A DNA stretch of 64,000 bases from Promerops cafer (lineage: Eukaryota; Chordata; Aves; Passeriformes; Nectariniidae): positions 1,734,694-1,798,693 of the forward strand of contig VZSE01014389.1 in the NCBI GenBank assembly GCA_013398275.1. Reading direction: 5' to 3'. The notes beneath the pieces were generated by a model. That model made no database searches. It saw only the letters and a list, made by a program, of their open reading frames with translations, and was not told the DNA's origin. Positions 11,636 through 26,300 of the stretch are shown in pieces. The number at the start of each line of letters is the position of its first letter. The first letter of the stretch is position 1. A program made the position numbers and the translations under genes.

Positions 11636-14600
11636 ACTGAATAACCTGCTGCATACAGATGGCCGCCTATGTTAATCCCTTTGGAACAAACCAAACAGAC
11701 ATTGTGTATCATTAGTTTCTTGCAAGAATGCTATCTTGTAAAGCAGTGTAGACTTCTAGTGACTGTGTTCCCATTTAATTTCATTAACAATTCATTCTTC
11801 TGCTGCCTAGGATCCCTTGTCAGATAGACCAAGCTGCAGTGCTGTCAAGTATGCTGGTGACCTACTGTGATGTTGGCTGAACACTCTGCATTGTTCTAGT
11901 GTCTAGTGTTCTGGTGTTTCAGGATTCACTAAAAATGAATATTTCTAGGCCAGGATCTGCTCCTTCATCTCTGTAGGTCTCTTGACTGAAAGTTTTCTAG
12001 ATCTGCTGATTTTAAAAAAAATTAATTCTGAGTCAGTGTGTTTTAATATAGTCCTGCTTTATGAGTGGAAAGAAGGCATTCATGCTCATTAGCTTTCTGG
12101 CTTCCAAATACAGATAAGAATGAAATAAGTCTGTCTTTTCTATATGGCCACTAATAATTTTATAATTTTTATCTATCAAAGGGCCACGTACTTCTTGTAG
12201 TATGCCTTGCATCCTCACAAAGTAGTCATATTGTTCCTTATGATACATATATGGCTGCCCCACTCTTGCCTGTCTTCAGCTACTTTTTACATCTTTCATG
12301 TTACCAAACCTCCAAACCTTTCTCTTATTAATGCATAGTTAATTTCACTTGAGTATTGCTGCTGATGTCTGGACAAAATTTTCTGAGAGACACTAAAATA
12401 TTCATACAGTCTGAAGTTTTGGCATCTGGGTCATGCTCTAAAAGAATCAGTGTTTTCCAGTAGAGAATTTGGGCTCTTTTGTGATGTGCTCTGCTTTTCA
12501 CTACATTTTGAAAACCTAAATAAGAGCGAGTGTTGCAACTGTGTGGATCACTGTAGATTAGCTTTTGGTCCTAGTTTCTTTTAACTCAAGATTTCTTTCT
12601 CTCTTCAGTTTTAGATGAACATATATAACATATACATTTGTCTTTAAGTTAATAATCATTATTCTTCTGACCATTTTTTTATCTCACTTCCTCTCAGTTT
12701 CAGGAAATGTTTTTTATGAAAATATGCCATCAGCAGTGTCTTCCATTTGCTCCTACTGAGTATCATGCTGCTACAGGCAGACTACTATCAAGTTTCATCC
12801 AGTGACTAATTATCTTTCTCTAGTATAAAGAAACCAAAAGATTTATCTCTCTGGACACAATACCCTTTTGTTAGAAATTCTTTTCAGACAAAAATTATCT
12901 TGTAAGGAAATCTTACCTCTTCAGAACTCTTTTTAAAATAAAGCAGTTAATCATACCTGCTCCTTCTCAGCCCTTCCAAAGTCTCCATCTGTGGCCTTCT
13001 GCTGGAAAGAAGAGCAAAATGAGAGGAGGAGGGGTAGAGGGAGACAAGTGGAGTAAGACTACACTGAGAGACAGACAGTGAACTTACCTTATGAACACTT
13101 TTCTCAACCCTAATGTATTACTTGTATTTACCCCAAGCCCTGTGTACTTGACACTCTGTGTTATTAAAAACTCAAAGAGTATTCCTTAGACTATTTTCAG
13201 TGTTGACAGTATCTTCTTCAGTGCACAAATCTCTGATACTGTTGCAATTAATAGTATTCTGATCATAACTCCCCTCATTTCCCTATGTGTAGGGGTTTTG
13301 GTTTTGTGTTTCCTATAAGAAAGTATTCTTATCAGAATGAGGAGTACTTAAAAAAAACCAGTTGTTGTTTACTTGCGTCTGAGTTTTAAGCCCCCATACT
13401 GGAAAGCAGAAGAAATAGGAAATGTAGTTCATCCAAATTTTTAAATAGACATAGCTGTTCCATGATGCCTCCAGCTAAATAGTTTCCTTAGTTGCTGTTG
13501 AAATTGAACATAAAATTGTCTCCTGTACCCTGCATATCAATATTTTTTTCTACTGTGGTGATGATAGTTAGGGAGTCATTAAATTCAAAAACAGGAATGT
13601 AACTGGATAAATAAACCTACGGGATCCCGACCCATAGAGAATTGGCATCCAGGTATTCAGCCAACTCAAACTGCAAATGTTTGTGTAAGAAAAGGACTTG
13701 TATTTCTTGTTCTGTGCCAGACCCCTCAGTAATTATGTCCCAATACAAAACTCTTCATTCACCAATGCCGTGCATGAATGTCATGTGGAACTCTTGCAAA
13801 ACCCTTGAACAGTCCTGAGCTTAGTAACAAGCATAAGCTTGAGTTGTCCAATGCAGGTTTAACTGGAGCCAGAAGAAGCAGAAGTGGGTAGGTGCGAGGA
13901 AAGGGAAGGGAGACAGGACAAAAGGTAAAATTCAGGTCTGAGGCAGCTGAGCGTAAAGAACTTGTGGTAAAAACAAAGCAGCAAATAACTTTAAATCCCA
14001 GCACAAGGTCATCTCTAAAGGAGGGGACTGCATCCCACACAATTACTGACTAACAATTCACACTGACACAGCCAGAGAACACTCAAACACTCACATCTGG
14101 ACAACTGTCTGGTTGACAGGACTCCATAGAGGAGGAATCCAATTGGACTGCCAATTGCAGATGTATGATTGCATTCTTCTCTCTGCCTCCTTCCTAGATC
14201 CTGAAGGCAGCAGGATGGGCAGGTGACACCAGAGAGTGCCATCTGAGATGGCTGTTTTATTGCTGAAAAACTGAACAGTATTTTGAAGCAAAGATTTGGG
14301 TAGCCAAAATTTAAGGTACTGAAACTTGTCAGAGCCAATGTCACAATCCCTTATGCCAAGTATTTTGCACTTCCAAAGTAATCACAGAGCTGTATCTGTA
14401 AACACAAATAGAGTGTCTGCAGGGCCTTGCCGCAGGAATAAGGAAGGAAGGGAAAGTCACTTACTGCGGGACCAACAGTGTTTGTTGTCTGGCAGATATG
14501 GTCTAAAACAAGCTTGGAATTGAGAAATTTATCTATTGTGCCTTTTTAGTTTGTTTTAAGAAGCATTTGCCAAAGAAGATGCCACATTACCAGGAAATGA

Positions 14601-16577
14601 CTGCTTGACACGATACCGTATTTTCTGCCAAGTTGTTTTGGAAAAGTGACTGGACTGAATGCCTAGCTCCATGAAAACAATTGAGATCAGGCCTCCTGAT
14701 ACAGGGGAGCCATTTTCCATAGACATAGGCTGCTTTAAAGAAATATTTAGGAAGGCATAGTAAGCGTAAGTGACACTAGAAAGACTGGTGCCACAAATAT
14801 TTCTAACATACACTGTTAAGCTTTTCTCAACATAAGTCCCTTCATTGTATCCCAATGTAACACCAATGTGGGAACAGCCACTTTCTCTTCTTGTTTCACA
14901 TGAAGCTGCTCTCTGAGCTAGACCCCAGGCATAGGGTGGTCCTTGAAAGACCCCAGTAAGAAGATCTCTCCATGCTGCATTGGGGGCAGAATTTGGCCCA
15001 TTCAACAGCGGGGTAGAAAGATAGGCAGGCACACAGGCACATTTTTGCTTGGTGTTTTAATTTGGCTGGTTCCTCTGATGAATGTAAACCATCGCTGGCC
15101 AAGATAAGCATGGGAGAAGAAACCTGCTGAGAGACATGTGGATATACCTGGGCTGCCTATAAAGGGTGGCAACGTGACTTGTTCACTTCCACTTTGTGTG
15201 GGTGAGCTGTCGAGTGCCGGCTGTGCTTGCAGAGACAGTCCCACACTGGGCATGTAGCTGGGACCTTCACTGTGCTCCTGGAGTACAGGAGTGGAGTGAC
15301 TGCCTCAGAGGCTCCACATCAGCTTCCTCCCCTATGTGCTGTAGCTGAATCCCCAAGAGCTTACCAGTGCCCTCTCATGGACCAAATCCAGCCATTCCTG
15401 TGGGAACCACCAGCAAGCCTACTATCCACATCCACAGGGAAGGAAAGACCTTGCACTATAAAGGAGTAAGAAATATGTTTGTCTGCCCTTTAAGGATAAA
15501 ATACTGACTCTTATTAGCAAAGTATGAGTAGAAAGACTATATTTTGATCAAAGCAAGGCTCACTGTTTTGCAAAACATGAACTGAGTTGCTCTTTCTAAT
15601 AATTTTCATAGGATTCATTTGGGACATATCTATCACATTTCCAGTAAGTTGCTAAAGATGTACCAATCCACCACAGAGGCTAGTTCTGACACAGTTTCCT
15701 TCTCACAGCTCAGTCATCACATGGAAAAAAACCCCTAAAAATCTCTTTTCAAGATTAGTGCACTCATGATGTCCAAGGAGCGAGAAGATTTAACTGGCAT
15801 ACACTAAGAATGAATATGGTTGTGCATTTTGTGTGTCTTTCACATCTGGTTTGCAGTGAAAGAAGAGTTATTTGAGTGCTTTCCTGTGTTTCACAATAAG
15901 TTCAAGTAGAAGGAGATAGTTAGATTTGACCCGCTTCATCAGGAGTCATTTCTGAAAATGTTGTTTGGATAGTTTGCTCCGGTGACTTATTTGGCTCGCT
16001 ATAAAAATCCATCATTTACACACAAACTTGGCAAATGTCAATTGCTTCCATTCTAGTCTGGGAGGTTTTATTGCACTCTTGAGAAGAGTGGCAGTTGGGT
16101 GAATAAGGCCTTTTAAGTCCCACTGCCAGCACAGAAGGCCGGTAACAAAGAGCAGAAATTTTCATGATTCTTAGAGGCCAACGTGTCACTCAGTCTTGCA
16201 GCCATGTCCAAGAAGCCCTGCTGGATTGTTATTTTCAGATTCTGAGAAAACAGCTTTGAGGTGACAGCATCTGCTGGTATGGAGCATCAGTCAGGGGCAC
16301 GTGGTGGGAGCAACGTAAGTTGGGCAGGTAGAGCAGGCCACGTGAGCTGCAGATTCCAGAGGTGTGGAGGTGCAGGCACTGGAACATGAGTGACAAAAGG
16401 GTATTCTACCCATGCTGAGAGAGACACACACCTCCATCTGCTCAGCAGAGAGATCAGCTGCATAAGACCATGGGCTGGTATCAGTCTGTCTCCTCTGTTA
16501 ATTGGGTCTTTCTGAGCTAAACACGGTGCTGGCAGGCCAGTGGAGTCCCTGGAACAACAGAGGGAAAAGCTTCAATG
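11636..16577. other. Non-coding; possible old repeat material near 12.0-12.3 kb
   Basis: Mostly AT-rich DNA. A 76-codon minus-strand frame at 12033-12263 has a protein-like composition (see findings), and a 158-codon frame at 14556-15032 is unrecognised and close to chance length. No gene is called. Confidence 0.5.
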
Positions 16578-16628
16578 GGCTTTCAACCATTATGGTTGAA
16601 AAGTTGAAGTTGGCTTTCAACCATTATG
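16578..16628 (+). repeat. 17-bp direct repeat around an inverted repeat
   Basis: GGCTTTCAACCATTATG occurs at 16578-16594 and again at 16612-16628, 34 bases apart. The first copy continues into CAACCATTATGGTTG, an inverted repeat with 7-base arms. It may be a recent slippage duplication. Confidence 0.9.
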
Positions 16629-17374
16629 TACAGTGAGATTTCTTCTTGATACTAATTTAACAGCTCAGCAAACATAGAGCAAATGAGCAGATGAAATATG
16701 GAATATTTCTGAGATTAGCTAGAAATGAAATGTGAGCAGTGGTGTCTGTGGGGAAGGAAGCAGCCCTCTGCAATTCCGTAGCATTTGGAGGGCTCCAGTC
16801 CAATCCCTGCTCTGTCACACCAGGGTTTACTGGTATGCCCGAGATGTCAGATCCCAGCCCTAGGACTGCTTGGAACTCCCAGCAGTTTCTTGTTATTGAT
16901 GGAAGTAAAGGGCATAGGAGCCAGAGCAGCAACATTGTGACTCTGAGAATGAGGAAACTCTCCCCACAACAATGGTGGAAAAATATTTTTGATGCCAGCA
17001 TCAGCTATAAGAATAAAAGTTTTCTTGGGGTGCAAACTTGTTAGTCCTCTAGGATGAGTATGCTACATTAAAATATAGCGATGAGAAATTCCTGACTGCA
17101 CTGCTTGGATGGCACATGGAGAAGGGGGAAGGCAAGAGAGGTAATGTTAATAAATCATTGTCCTGTCCAGCAGGCTTCCATTATTCATAGAGAAGGGCAA
17201 TTACGAAGGCATATCACTGTCCCGCTTCCAAAGTTTAGCATTCCTGTTTGATATCTGATCTAGCAAACAGTGTTAGGAGGTATCCAAGCAGCATGCACAG
17301 CACTTTAAATGATTAAGGGAGCAAAGTGCTTGGACACGTTGGCATTCTAGACCATAGCTCTCTGGCAATTAAAG

Positions 17375-17388
17375 ACATACATACATAC
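17375..17388 (+). repeat. Short (ACAT)n microsatellite
   Basis: About three and a half ACAT units, then ACGTG. Probably too short to be polymorphic. Confidence 0.7.
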
Positions 17389-18411
17389 GTGTCTCCTTAG
17401 GTATTTATTGATACAACCCAAACTTGTTTTCACTGAGAAGGGAAGACTGCATTCCAGGCCAGTGTTATTCGTATGAAGTCTGAGGCTGCTGTATCCCTGA
17501 AACAGGTAGGCTTATGCTGCTGAAATCAGAAGCTGCCTCCACTTCTTTCATTTCTAAAGCGGTGATGGTGCTCCCACTGGACTCCAGCTCTCCACATCTA
17601 GGGAAAGGTCACTGAAGTATTGGCAAGATCGAGTGGACTGTTCAGACACAGTCACCTCCTCACCCTCCACAAATAACAGGCTGGTTGGCTCCAAGTCCTG
17701 GACTCTAATCCTACAGGACAGATTCCAGCCTAGAGATACTTTGTGCCCAAGTCAATGACTGCAATGCCTACCCCCGAAAATAAACCACAAATCTACAAGC
17801 TTACTTCAGCACAAAATTTCAAGTACTTCAATTTCTGCATTAGGATGCATCCCCTCCTGTTTCCTGTGATCATTGGAGGGCTGACCACGAATTAAGAAAC
17901 AAAAATATTTTATGTGATTACATGTTTGCCCATCATAACCTCATTGATGCTTTCTGCAATGGTTCCAGTAACCTCTGATAAATTGGAGAATGCTGTGCCA
18001 TGGGCTGGAGCATTAACACTTAACTGGGATGCTTCTCACGGATCTTGGAAATGAGCTTGGTCTCCTACCTTGACTCTGAAGCCCAGCTACAAAATAGGGA
18101 TATAAAGACTGAGCTGACTCACTCAAGTGTGCATTTCTCTGTGTGCGTGTGATGCAAAACACAGAACCAACACTGGAGTTAACATCTTCTAGTTACACTG
18201 GCAAGTGAGAAAAGAAGTTAGACAGACTTATTGAGATAGATTTTTATAAATATGTACTGGACACAGAGCCCAACTGACTGTAGAGCCCAGTATGAAGTTG
18301 GAGCTGAAACATCACATTGGCTTGCCTGACCTTTAGACTTGCATTTTTATTTATGGTCTGAATCACCTTCTCCTCCCCCCAGTATGGCCAGGGTTTAATC
18401 ACTTGAAAGAA

Positions 18412-18439
18412 GAGGACACTCAGAGCTGAGGACACTCAG
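18412..18439 (+). repeat. 12-bp direct repeat, period 16
   Basis: GAGGACACTCAG occurs at 18412-18423 and 18428-18439. Short local duplication with no evident role. Confidence 0.85.
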
Positions 18440-21400
18440 CTCTAGCAGTGACTAGGTAAGGATAAAAGCCAGGCAAGCTTTGCAGGGACAGGTTCTTACT
18501 CTTTGTAATTTCCTTCTGCTTTTGAATGTTTCAACTTTCCATGCCACTTCTGGGTCACTTACCAAACCTCCTGTGGGTTCAAAACTAATATACAGAATAG
18601 AGAGAGAGCTTCCAGGAACCAGCATCTCTGTATCGCAGGTCAAATGCTCTGTTGTTCATTTTATCAGTAGCATTTTATCAGTACCTTCCCTTGCTGCTGT
18701 GCTCTGCAGGGAAACCTGGAATGGAAATACACAACATGGACATAGAGGGTTTCAGCCTGCTAACTCTGAACTAGGTGAAGCTGATGAATGCCTTTCATAG
18801 TACCTCACATCAGCTCGGGTTGTTAAACTCATAGGCTAAAGGTTGTCATTGATTCTCTGGCCAAGATATCCATTTCATCTAGCTGCTATATCTTTCCTGT
18901 GGTTTTTGAGGAGGACCCATAGAAAAGCCTCCTTCCTGTGGAAAGACTCACTGATCTACCTGGCTTGTGTTGATTCCCCTTAGTTTGTCCTCTTTCTCAC
19001 TATTTTAGCACAAGAAAGCACAGGGCTGTATCTGCTCTAAGGGACAAGATCTGGGCCATATCAGCAAAACCCAAGGGTGGAGATCAGTGGAAGTGGATGC
19101 CAATAGAGCCTTCATCTCCTTGGCATTCACAGCCACTGATGACTTGTCAGTGTGAGCTGGAACTTTTGGCTGAGCTCTCAGAGAGAAGTACTGACATGCA
19201 GCACCTGAATGGAAAGCTTTCGTGATTCTAGAGACAAAGTGCTGGGTGCAGCATCTGATATCCAAATGGGATATGCCATTAAAAACCCAAAGCAGCCTCA
19301 AAATATGGCCTGTCCAGGTCAAGCCTTTATGTTCACTAGACACATTCATGCATGCAGGTGTGCATGCATCCACACACTGCTAATAAAACAGAATTAGTTT
19401 TCATACAAAACACTAAATTGAAGAAGAGCCCTTTCATTATTCTTAGGCTCATAAAAAACTCCCTGAAATTCTTAATTGTGGCAGACCAACTGTTCAAGAT
19501 CAGTTACCCTGTCATTGGCTATTTATTTCTCTGTTGTATAGTGGTACCACTGGCTCCACTGTGAGGTGCACAGTGCAATTAATAGATGAAGATCTCTTCT
19601 ATGCTGCTGTAAACTGTAGATATTCTGTGCTTGAGAGCTCAGGGCACAGTGCTGAGTCTTGTCCACTGAAACCCCTACCCCTAACAGAACTGCCTGTATT
19701 TTAATGGAAGGCAAACCTTTTTGAGTTATCCTCACTCTTTCATGTCTGAGGAAAAGGTGCTGGTTTATACCTCATTTTCTCCAGTCAAACAGCTTGTTCT
19801 GCACACTAGCCTCTGAGCACTTCTGTTTTAACCACTGCTGACCTCCGAACCCCACAGTATTCACTCAATGGATATTTGGAATGCCTCAGGGAAACATACC
19901 TAGGAGGAATGCAAGTATGAGAACTTTATTCCAGGATGCAGATTATTAAATGGTTTTACCTAGCTGACAGTGGCAATTTGGTTTTCATCACTCAACCTCT
20001 TTGCCTCAGAAGAACAAATGCATAAATTGAATTTTGGCAATGTGCACCAGAGTCCTATTCCAGAAGATGTATATTAGCTGTCTTACCAGCCAAAGAGCAG
20101 AAAGCGGCTTTTCAGAGAGGTTGCGTCCTGTCCTCTTGAGCAATCCTTGAGTCATTATCTCAAGATCTCACTTTTAAAATACTGTAATAAATGAAGTTAT
20201 TCACCAGGAAATGGGCAGTCAGTCTATTGTCACCTTCTGATATCTCTGACAGTGTTCTCAGCGGGGGAGGCTCAGTCAGTCTCTGATTTCAATACGGGAA
20301 CATTTTTCTTTTTATACAGCTGTAATATATCCATTGTGACAGTGAAGATGTCTCTGGACTGCCTGTACTTTCTTGGAGGTATAGGCTCAATATTTTCGTC
20401 ACAGCAGTGAAGAATTCTCAGATAAATATTTGGATGGTCATCTCTCTCCACCACCCTGGAGACTGGACTCCCTTAATCCACCTTTTCCTTGGATAGGCTT
20501 TCCATGGTCTGGTGAAGTGCCACCAGAGCAGATTTTCCCAGGCTGGGATGAAAGTTCCACTGCCAGGCACCAACACCCCAGCTGGGCACACATCAAATTG
20601 TTCTTGATGTCTTTTGGAAGAAAACATGGCAAGATAAGGAAGAGCAGCAGAAGCTGACATTCTGGCTCCTGGACCTGGAGTTTGCAGCTTGGTGCAAGGA
20701 AGGACTGCGTGTCTCTCACCTATCAAGGCAGGAGAGAGCCTTTTCTGAAGGGAGGGTTGTGGGATCACTTCAGTGAGGCCAGAATTTTACCCTTCTGCTT
20801 CTGGAAGCACCCTGTGAAAGAAGCAGCAGCTGGAGAAGTGGTCAGGTGAGAGACAAGGCTGCTCCACTACTGCTCCTACACCAGGGATAGCAGTGGGCTG
20901 AAGGCACAATGGGAGCTGCCAGCCTGCTGCACCATTTTCAGCTGAGATCTCTTCCTCTGGTCCTTCTCAGTGAGCTCCATGTTTTCAGACTGGGTGCAGA
21001 ATTCTTCGTATTTTCTTAGCAGCAATTTTCATAAGGAAAGGACTTTATGGAAAACCCACATGCAATTGACTTAAAGACTGATGCCACCAACACCTGTCAT
21101 TCCTATTTATGTCTCTTTTTAATATCTCTTTACACAATACTTAAATAGCACAGTCTCTATTCTACAATATCCTTCCTGAAAGCTAAACTTTGCCAAGAAA
21201 TTTCACACAACCACATGTAGAAATAACCAGATAAATCTCCAGTTGAAAGAGATGAACTTTTCTTTGTACTTTTTGGTGGCTTGAAAAGTTCTCTCTGACC
21301 TTAACGTCCAGGGGGATGCCAGCATCTTATGAAGAGAGAGGGAAGTTCTCAACAAGCTTGCTGCACATGGGCACACTCCAATGCATGAAGCACAGCCAAG

Positions 21401-23329
21401 CCTCTGACCACTGCAGCTCCTCACAGTGAATGACAGCTCTACCTGCTTTAGAATGTGTTGAATTTCTCTGTACTGATCAATTACATCCCACCAGCTGTGA
21501 ATGGCTGACCCCCTGAGTCATTAGGTGCAGGACAGCACTGTTTTCCTGCAAGGGTCAACACTACTTCCTTCTCTCAAACCAAACTCCAAATCTTGACTCC
21601 TAGCTTACACTAATTCATAGTGACCTAAATAGCAGGACTCACAAGAGTGTTACTTTTAAATTTAAATGTAAATGAAATAACCTGTACTTGAGCTACAGCA
21701 ATATTAACGTCTTATAAACGCAGCATGAATGAGATCAATGCAATGGAAGCAAGTAATTTGCCTCCTTCTTCCTTATAAAGCAGCTTTAATATGTTCTTCT
21801 GTTAGGTGCTTGTTGAAGATGAGACTTAAAAAAATCTCCATAGCTATTCAGATCATCTGCCTTAGTACATCTGAGCTATGTGATGCCCCTTTCCTGGTCC
21901 TGACAAAATAATCTCTTTTGCCTGTTTCTACCCTCGCTTTGTAGCTGTTGGACATCAACTACGGAAAGTATGGCAGCTTCTCCAAAGTAGGTTTTGTTGG
22001 TAGCTTGTCACAATTCAGTGGTGACATGAAACTCAGTTTCATTCCTGCATTTTGGAGCAAGTTAAAATGCTATGTGATATTTAAAGAGCCTTTGTCCTTT
22101 AACTCAAATCTATTTGCCATTGTATTTTGGCAGCTTTTTTAGATACCAGCACAAAAGGATGGTTTCTGTGGGAGTCCTGAAGTCCTAAATTCCTGCTGCT
22201 TGTTCCTGCTTTGCATGGTGGAAGATGCTGTTGGGTCTTGCCCTGCCCAGGTGAACCCGAAACTTGCTGGTAGCTTTGGCTTTCTAGTTGCTGCATGCAT
22301 CTTTGCCTTCTTTCCATAGCTCTTTCCATTCCATTTCCCCCTGTGCTTCTGGCCCACGTTCAGACTCTGTCTTATATTGCCTATGTCCAAGATCACTTCT
22401 TAAGCAGCACCCAGGTGACTCAGGTCCCCAGCTCCCTCTAAGATCTATAGAGAGGCTGTTGTGACAGCCCTACACCTCTTGTAACAGTGGTTTCTCTATC
22501 CCACCTTCAAAATCCAAACAATCCTGCTTGCCTCTCTCTTTCTTGTGGTCCCCTATCTCTACCTCAGGCATATGGTGCTATTTTCATGTTGCTCCCTAGC
22601 TCATGGCCTCTGATGGCCTGGCAGAGGAAGGAGGCAGCAGGAGGGCATTGCAGGGTGTGCTCCTCCCCAGCAAACAGGAGAACTGGTCCCAGGGGCTTCT
22701 AAATGGATTAGATGACAAGAAATGAAAAAAAAAAATCCCTTTAAGACCTGCCCCCTGCAGAGACAGGTCCTCCCTTCTATCATCCCAGCAGGCCTGGAGA
22801 CAGGCTTCAACATAGAGAAGCTGGAGATAGAGGCTAATGGGATAGGAGAACCAAAGCCCTTTTCCCCCGTTCTGTTCATCCCAGAGGCCATGAAATACGT
22901 GCCTTTCAAAGACAGACATTACTAACACATTCCTCCACTAATATAAATGACTAGGCCCCACACTTGATCCTTCTGGTAAATTCAGTGTATTGTCTCAGCT
23001 TCTACTTCAATAGGACTCTCTGAGGCCTCAGATGCTGGTGGGCTGCTTTTAGCACTCAGTGCCATTGCTGCATGGTGGGTGAGAGGAGTGGCTGCTTTAC
23101 CAAGATCCCACCTCACTACAGAATTTCCATTGTCATGTCAGGAAAACTACAAACAAACCAAAACACCTTTCAGGACAAATTCTTTTTGTTATCAGGCAAC
23201 TGTATTTGCTGAAATGTCCAAGAGCTTGGGTGTTGCCTCTGGAATTTGGAAGGATGAAATCACCACACATCCCACCACCCTGCTCTCTTTGAGACATTTC
23301 TGACTAGTCTCATATGATGTGGTTGCCTC

Positions 23330-23385
23330 CAATTAGAAGGGACTGGGATCAGTGATTCAGGAGGTCACTTCCAGTTCTCAGCCCT
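23330..23385 (+). mobile_element. Possible degraded CR1 3'-end remnant
   Basis: AGAAGGGACTGGGATCAGTG followed by ATTCAGGAGGTCACTTCCAG resembles the forward-strand CR1 3' region, in which a 'GACT.GATGAT.T...GAGGTC.CTTCCA' pattern is typical. Divergence is high and the remnant is short, so the call is tentative. Confidence 0.35.
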
Positions 23386-26300
23386 TAAATAGTATGGAAA
23401 GAGTTAGTCTGAGCTCGCCAGTAGAAAGCAATGGTAATTGTGAAAAACGGCTCAGGGCCTGGAAGCGTGTGACCAGGGCAGGAGAGGGGAGATTCTGGTC
23501 CCAGCTGCTGCTTAACTCAAATCATTAGTTTTGGTGGATCTTTAATATCGCTGTCCTTTATGACCTGAGGAAGTTTGTCCCCTGGGAGCAATGGCTCTCC
23601 CCAGCCTCTGCAAGGCCCCATGATCTCTGTGTATATTGACTCATGCTGGCTACTGGCAGTCAGTCTGGGTCAGCAGCAGCACACAGACTGACAGAGTGAC
23701 TCAGTGCCATTAGAAGGGGCCAGTGTCCAGAGTTGTATCAGTTGCTCTCCTGTGGGAAATTTAAAAAGCAAAAGGATCTTAGAAAGGTAAAGAGAGCTGA
23801 GAATCTCAAAACATTGTAGTGTGAATTAGGAAGCAATTAGATACAATAATATTGGCTGCAAGGACAAGAACAATGACTGGGTTTTTATGCTGAACAAAAG
23901 TCAGGATGTGAAAAAAGTAGAAAATTATATTTAGCTAGATAAGAGGAAGTATTAAGCTTAATAATGGATTATTGTATATTGTTTCTTAGGCTGTACAAGA
24001 AGACTATTGTTAAAATAACTTTACGTGTGCTTTTTAATAATTTGCTGAAGTAAAATGTATGTTAAAGCTTTTGCATTCTGCTATTGGTTAGGCAAAATCA
24101 TTGAAAAAGCTCTGTAACAAGGCTGAAGCTTTGTTCTGTTTTAGTATACATGAACTTGTCATCTTCTTGTATTTCTTGCTCTGAGTTGTATGAGATAAGA
24201 TGACAGAATAAAAGTTTTAAGACTGCATTACTTAGCAGTACCCATCCCGTTTGTTTTAGACACGGAACAAGCCAACACTCCTTGGTCAAGATGGATGCAG
24301 TTGTGATGTATGTAATTTTCTCTTTCCTGCACTCTGATTCTGCCCTGGGAACATCTCCTTGTAGGATGCAATAGGCACCATTTCATCTTCTGTCCAACCC
24401 TCTGCAGGGCAGTTAGATACTCAGGAGTATGCTTGTGTATTGCAATTAATTGGGAAGGCTGCCTTAGGAGTCTTTGCTTCTTCAAAACAAACACAAAAGC
24501 CAAGCAGTCTAATCGACTACCACAAAATAAAGCCCTTCCCTTCTTTCCCACGTGCACAGCCAATATTAAATAACATCCTCTTGTCCAAACTGGGACAGAT
24601 CCCTGTTCACCTTGGGCACGTGGAGCCTTGAAGGAACATTCTTCCACAGGATATTAGACCAAAAGTACTTATGCAGAAACATGTTTATATGGATGTGTTT
24701 ATATTCACACGTAATTATGCAGCAGTGAGGCATTTTATGGTCTTGTCCTCTCTCTGTCTCCAACAAAGACTGCCTTTAATGTCTCAGTGATGTGCCAATT
24801 CAGTGTTTACATGCCCCTCTATTGTAAAAGCAACTGTGTGATGTCTGACAGCAGTATTTCCTCTCTGTTATAAGCAGCACCAACAACTGATTTTTATTTC
24901 CTTATAGAAGAAACCCACATTTGTGCTCCCCAAAGGCAAAAAAAAGTTGTATAAAATGTGTTTCCCGAGGAGTAATTTCTGAGCATGATATGATGCCAGC
25001 CTAGTCCTAATTGAGTCCTAATGCTGAAAATTGTTGTTCTGTGAGTTATTTCTGCAAGTTCCTCCTTTAGCCTGCAGCTGAGAGTGCACGTACTAATAAC
25101 TCAGCAGAATAATACATGTGGTAAGATATTCAGTAATATTCAGCTTTACCCATGCATTCCATCTCCTCTGTTTTTGTACAGCGTTCCCCTTCTTCTTACA
25201 GTTAAGCCTGGACATATTTTTCTATTTTAAATTTTCCAATGATTTGTACAAGAGAGTATTAAATTGCTAAAGGGCATATTAAGTATTACTGCTCTGTTAA
25301 ACTTGAATGAAGCAATACAAGTCTGGAATGCATTTAATAAATCTGCAGCCCGATAAGGAAACTTTCTTCGCCGAATCTGACATTCCTTTGCACTAATCAC
25401 CTTTGTGAAAGAACTGCCTCTAATTCTTTTATTCTTTCAACTTTCGTACCCCAGAACTAAAACCAGCTGCAGGCTTCCCCTTCGCTTGGCACCATATAAT
25501 TTAAAACCCTTTCCACAGCCTTCAGAGGAAGGTGTGCAGGAGCCGGGCTCTGTAGAGGCTGCAGATCTGTCCACATGGCCTCACTGGAGCACCCCTTGCT
25601 TACATTTTTCCAGGTTTTTTTTTTTTAGTTGGAAAATGAGTACATAGCACAGTCAGCTCTGAGGAGGGCTCGTGGTGAGTATGTGGAAGCTGTACCAAGA
25701 AAAGACCTACAGCAGTGAATGCAGGGGGAGGAGACCAAACCAGGCCATCCAAAATTGCCTGGGAAAGCTTGGAGATTTAATATTGAATATTTTTCTTTAA
25801 CCCACTTTTTAAAAAATAACTCTTTCACTTAGCTGACAGGTCATCTCCAGGGTGATTGACCTCCTTAATTTGACCCACAGGGGGAGTGGCCACTGGATTA
25901 GGCTCTATGAGGAAAGAGTTTGTGAAATGTGAAACCATTACAGTGGTGATATATGGTGACAAATCAGTTTTGATGGATGACAACTCTTCTAGATGGCTTT
26001 GCATTTCAGTTTCTTGTGGTAGTGTATCCCTTCACTGCATCTGTCCTCACTCGCTGCACCTTCTTGCCTCACAGAGCTGTTCTGGCCTGTCTGCTGCATA
26101 CACTTATGTTTAGCATATTAAATGAATTAAGTAAGGAAGATTATGAAACCCACTTCAACAGAGATTTCAACCCTTGTGAGAAGTCTGTATAAACTCTCAG
26201 ACCTGTTGATAAGAGCAAAGAGAAAACCTCCAGGTCTCTGTGATGAAAGCTTCAGCTTTCTCATATCATATGATAAATAACCTTGTTATAGTCAACACTT

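Larger units (their letters stand above)
16629..23329. other. Non-coding; nothing recognised beyond short repeats
   Basis: Open frames reach 122 codons (19005-19373, minus) without known domains. The 12-bp direct repeat at 18.4 kb and the (ACAT)n at 17.4 kb are the only structures noted. Confidence 0.55.

Noticed and set aside
23637..23703. Two AP-1-type TGACTCA sites 60 bases apart, considered as an enhancer
   Set aside because: The 7-mer is expected about eight times per window counting both orientations. A pair this close is only mildly unusual.
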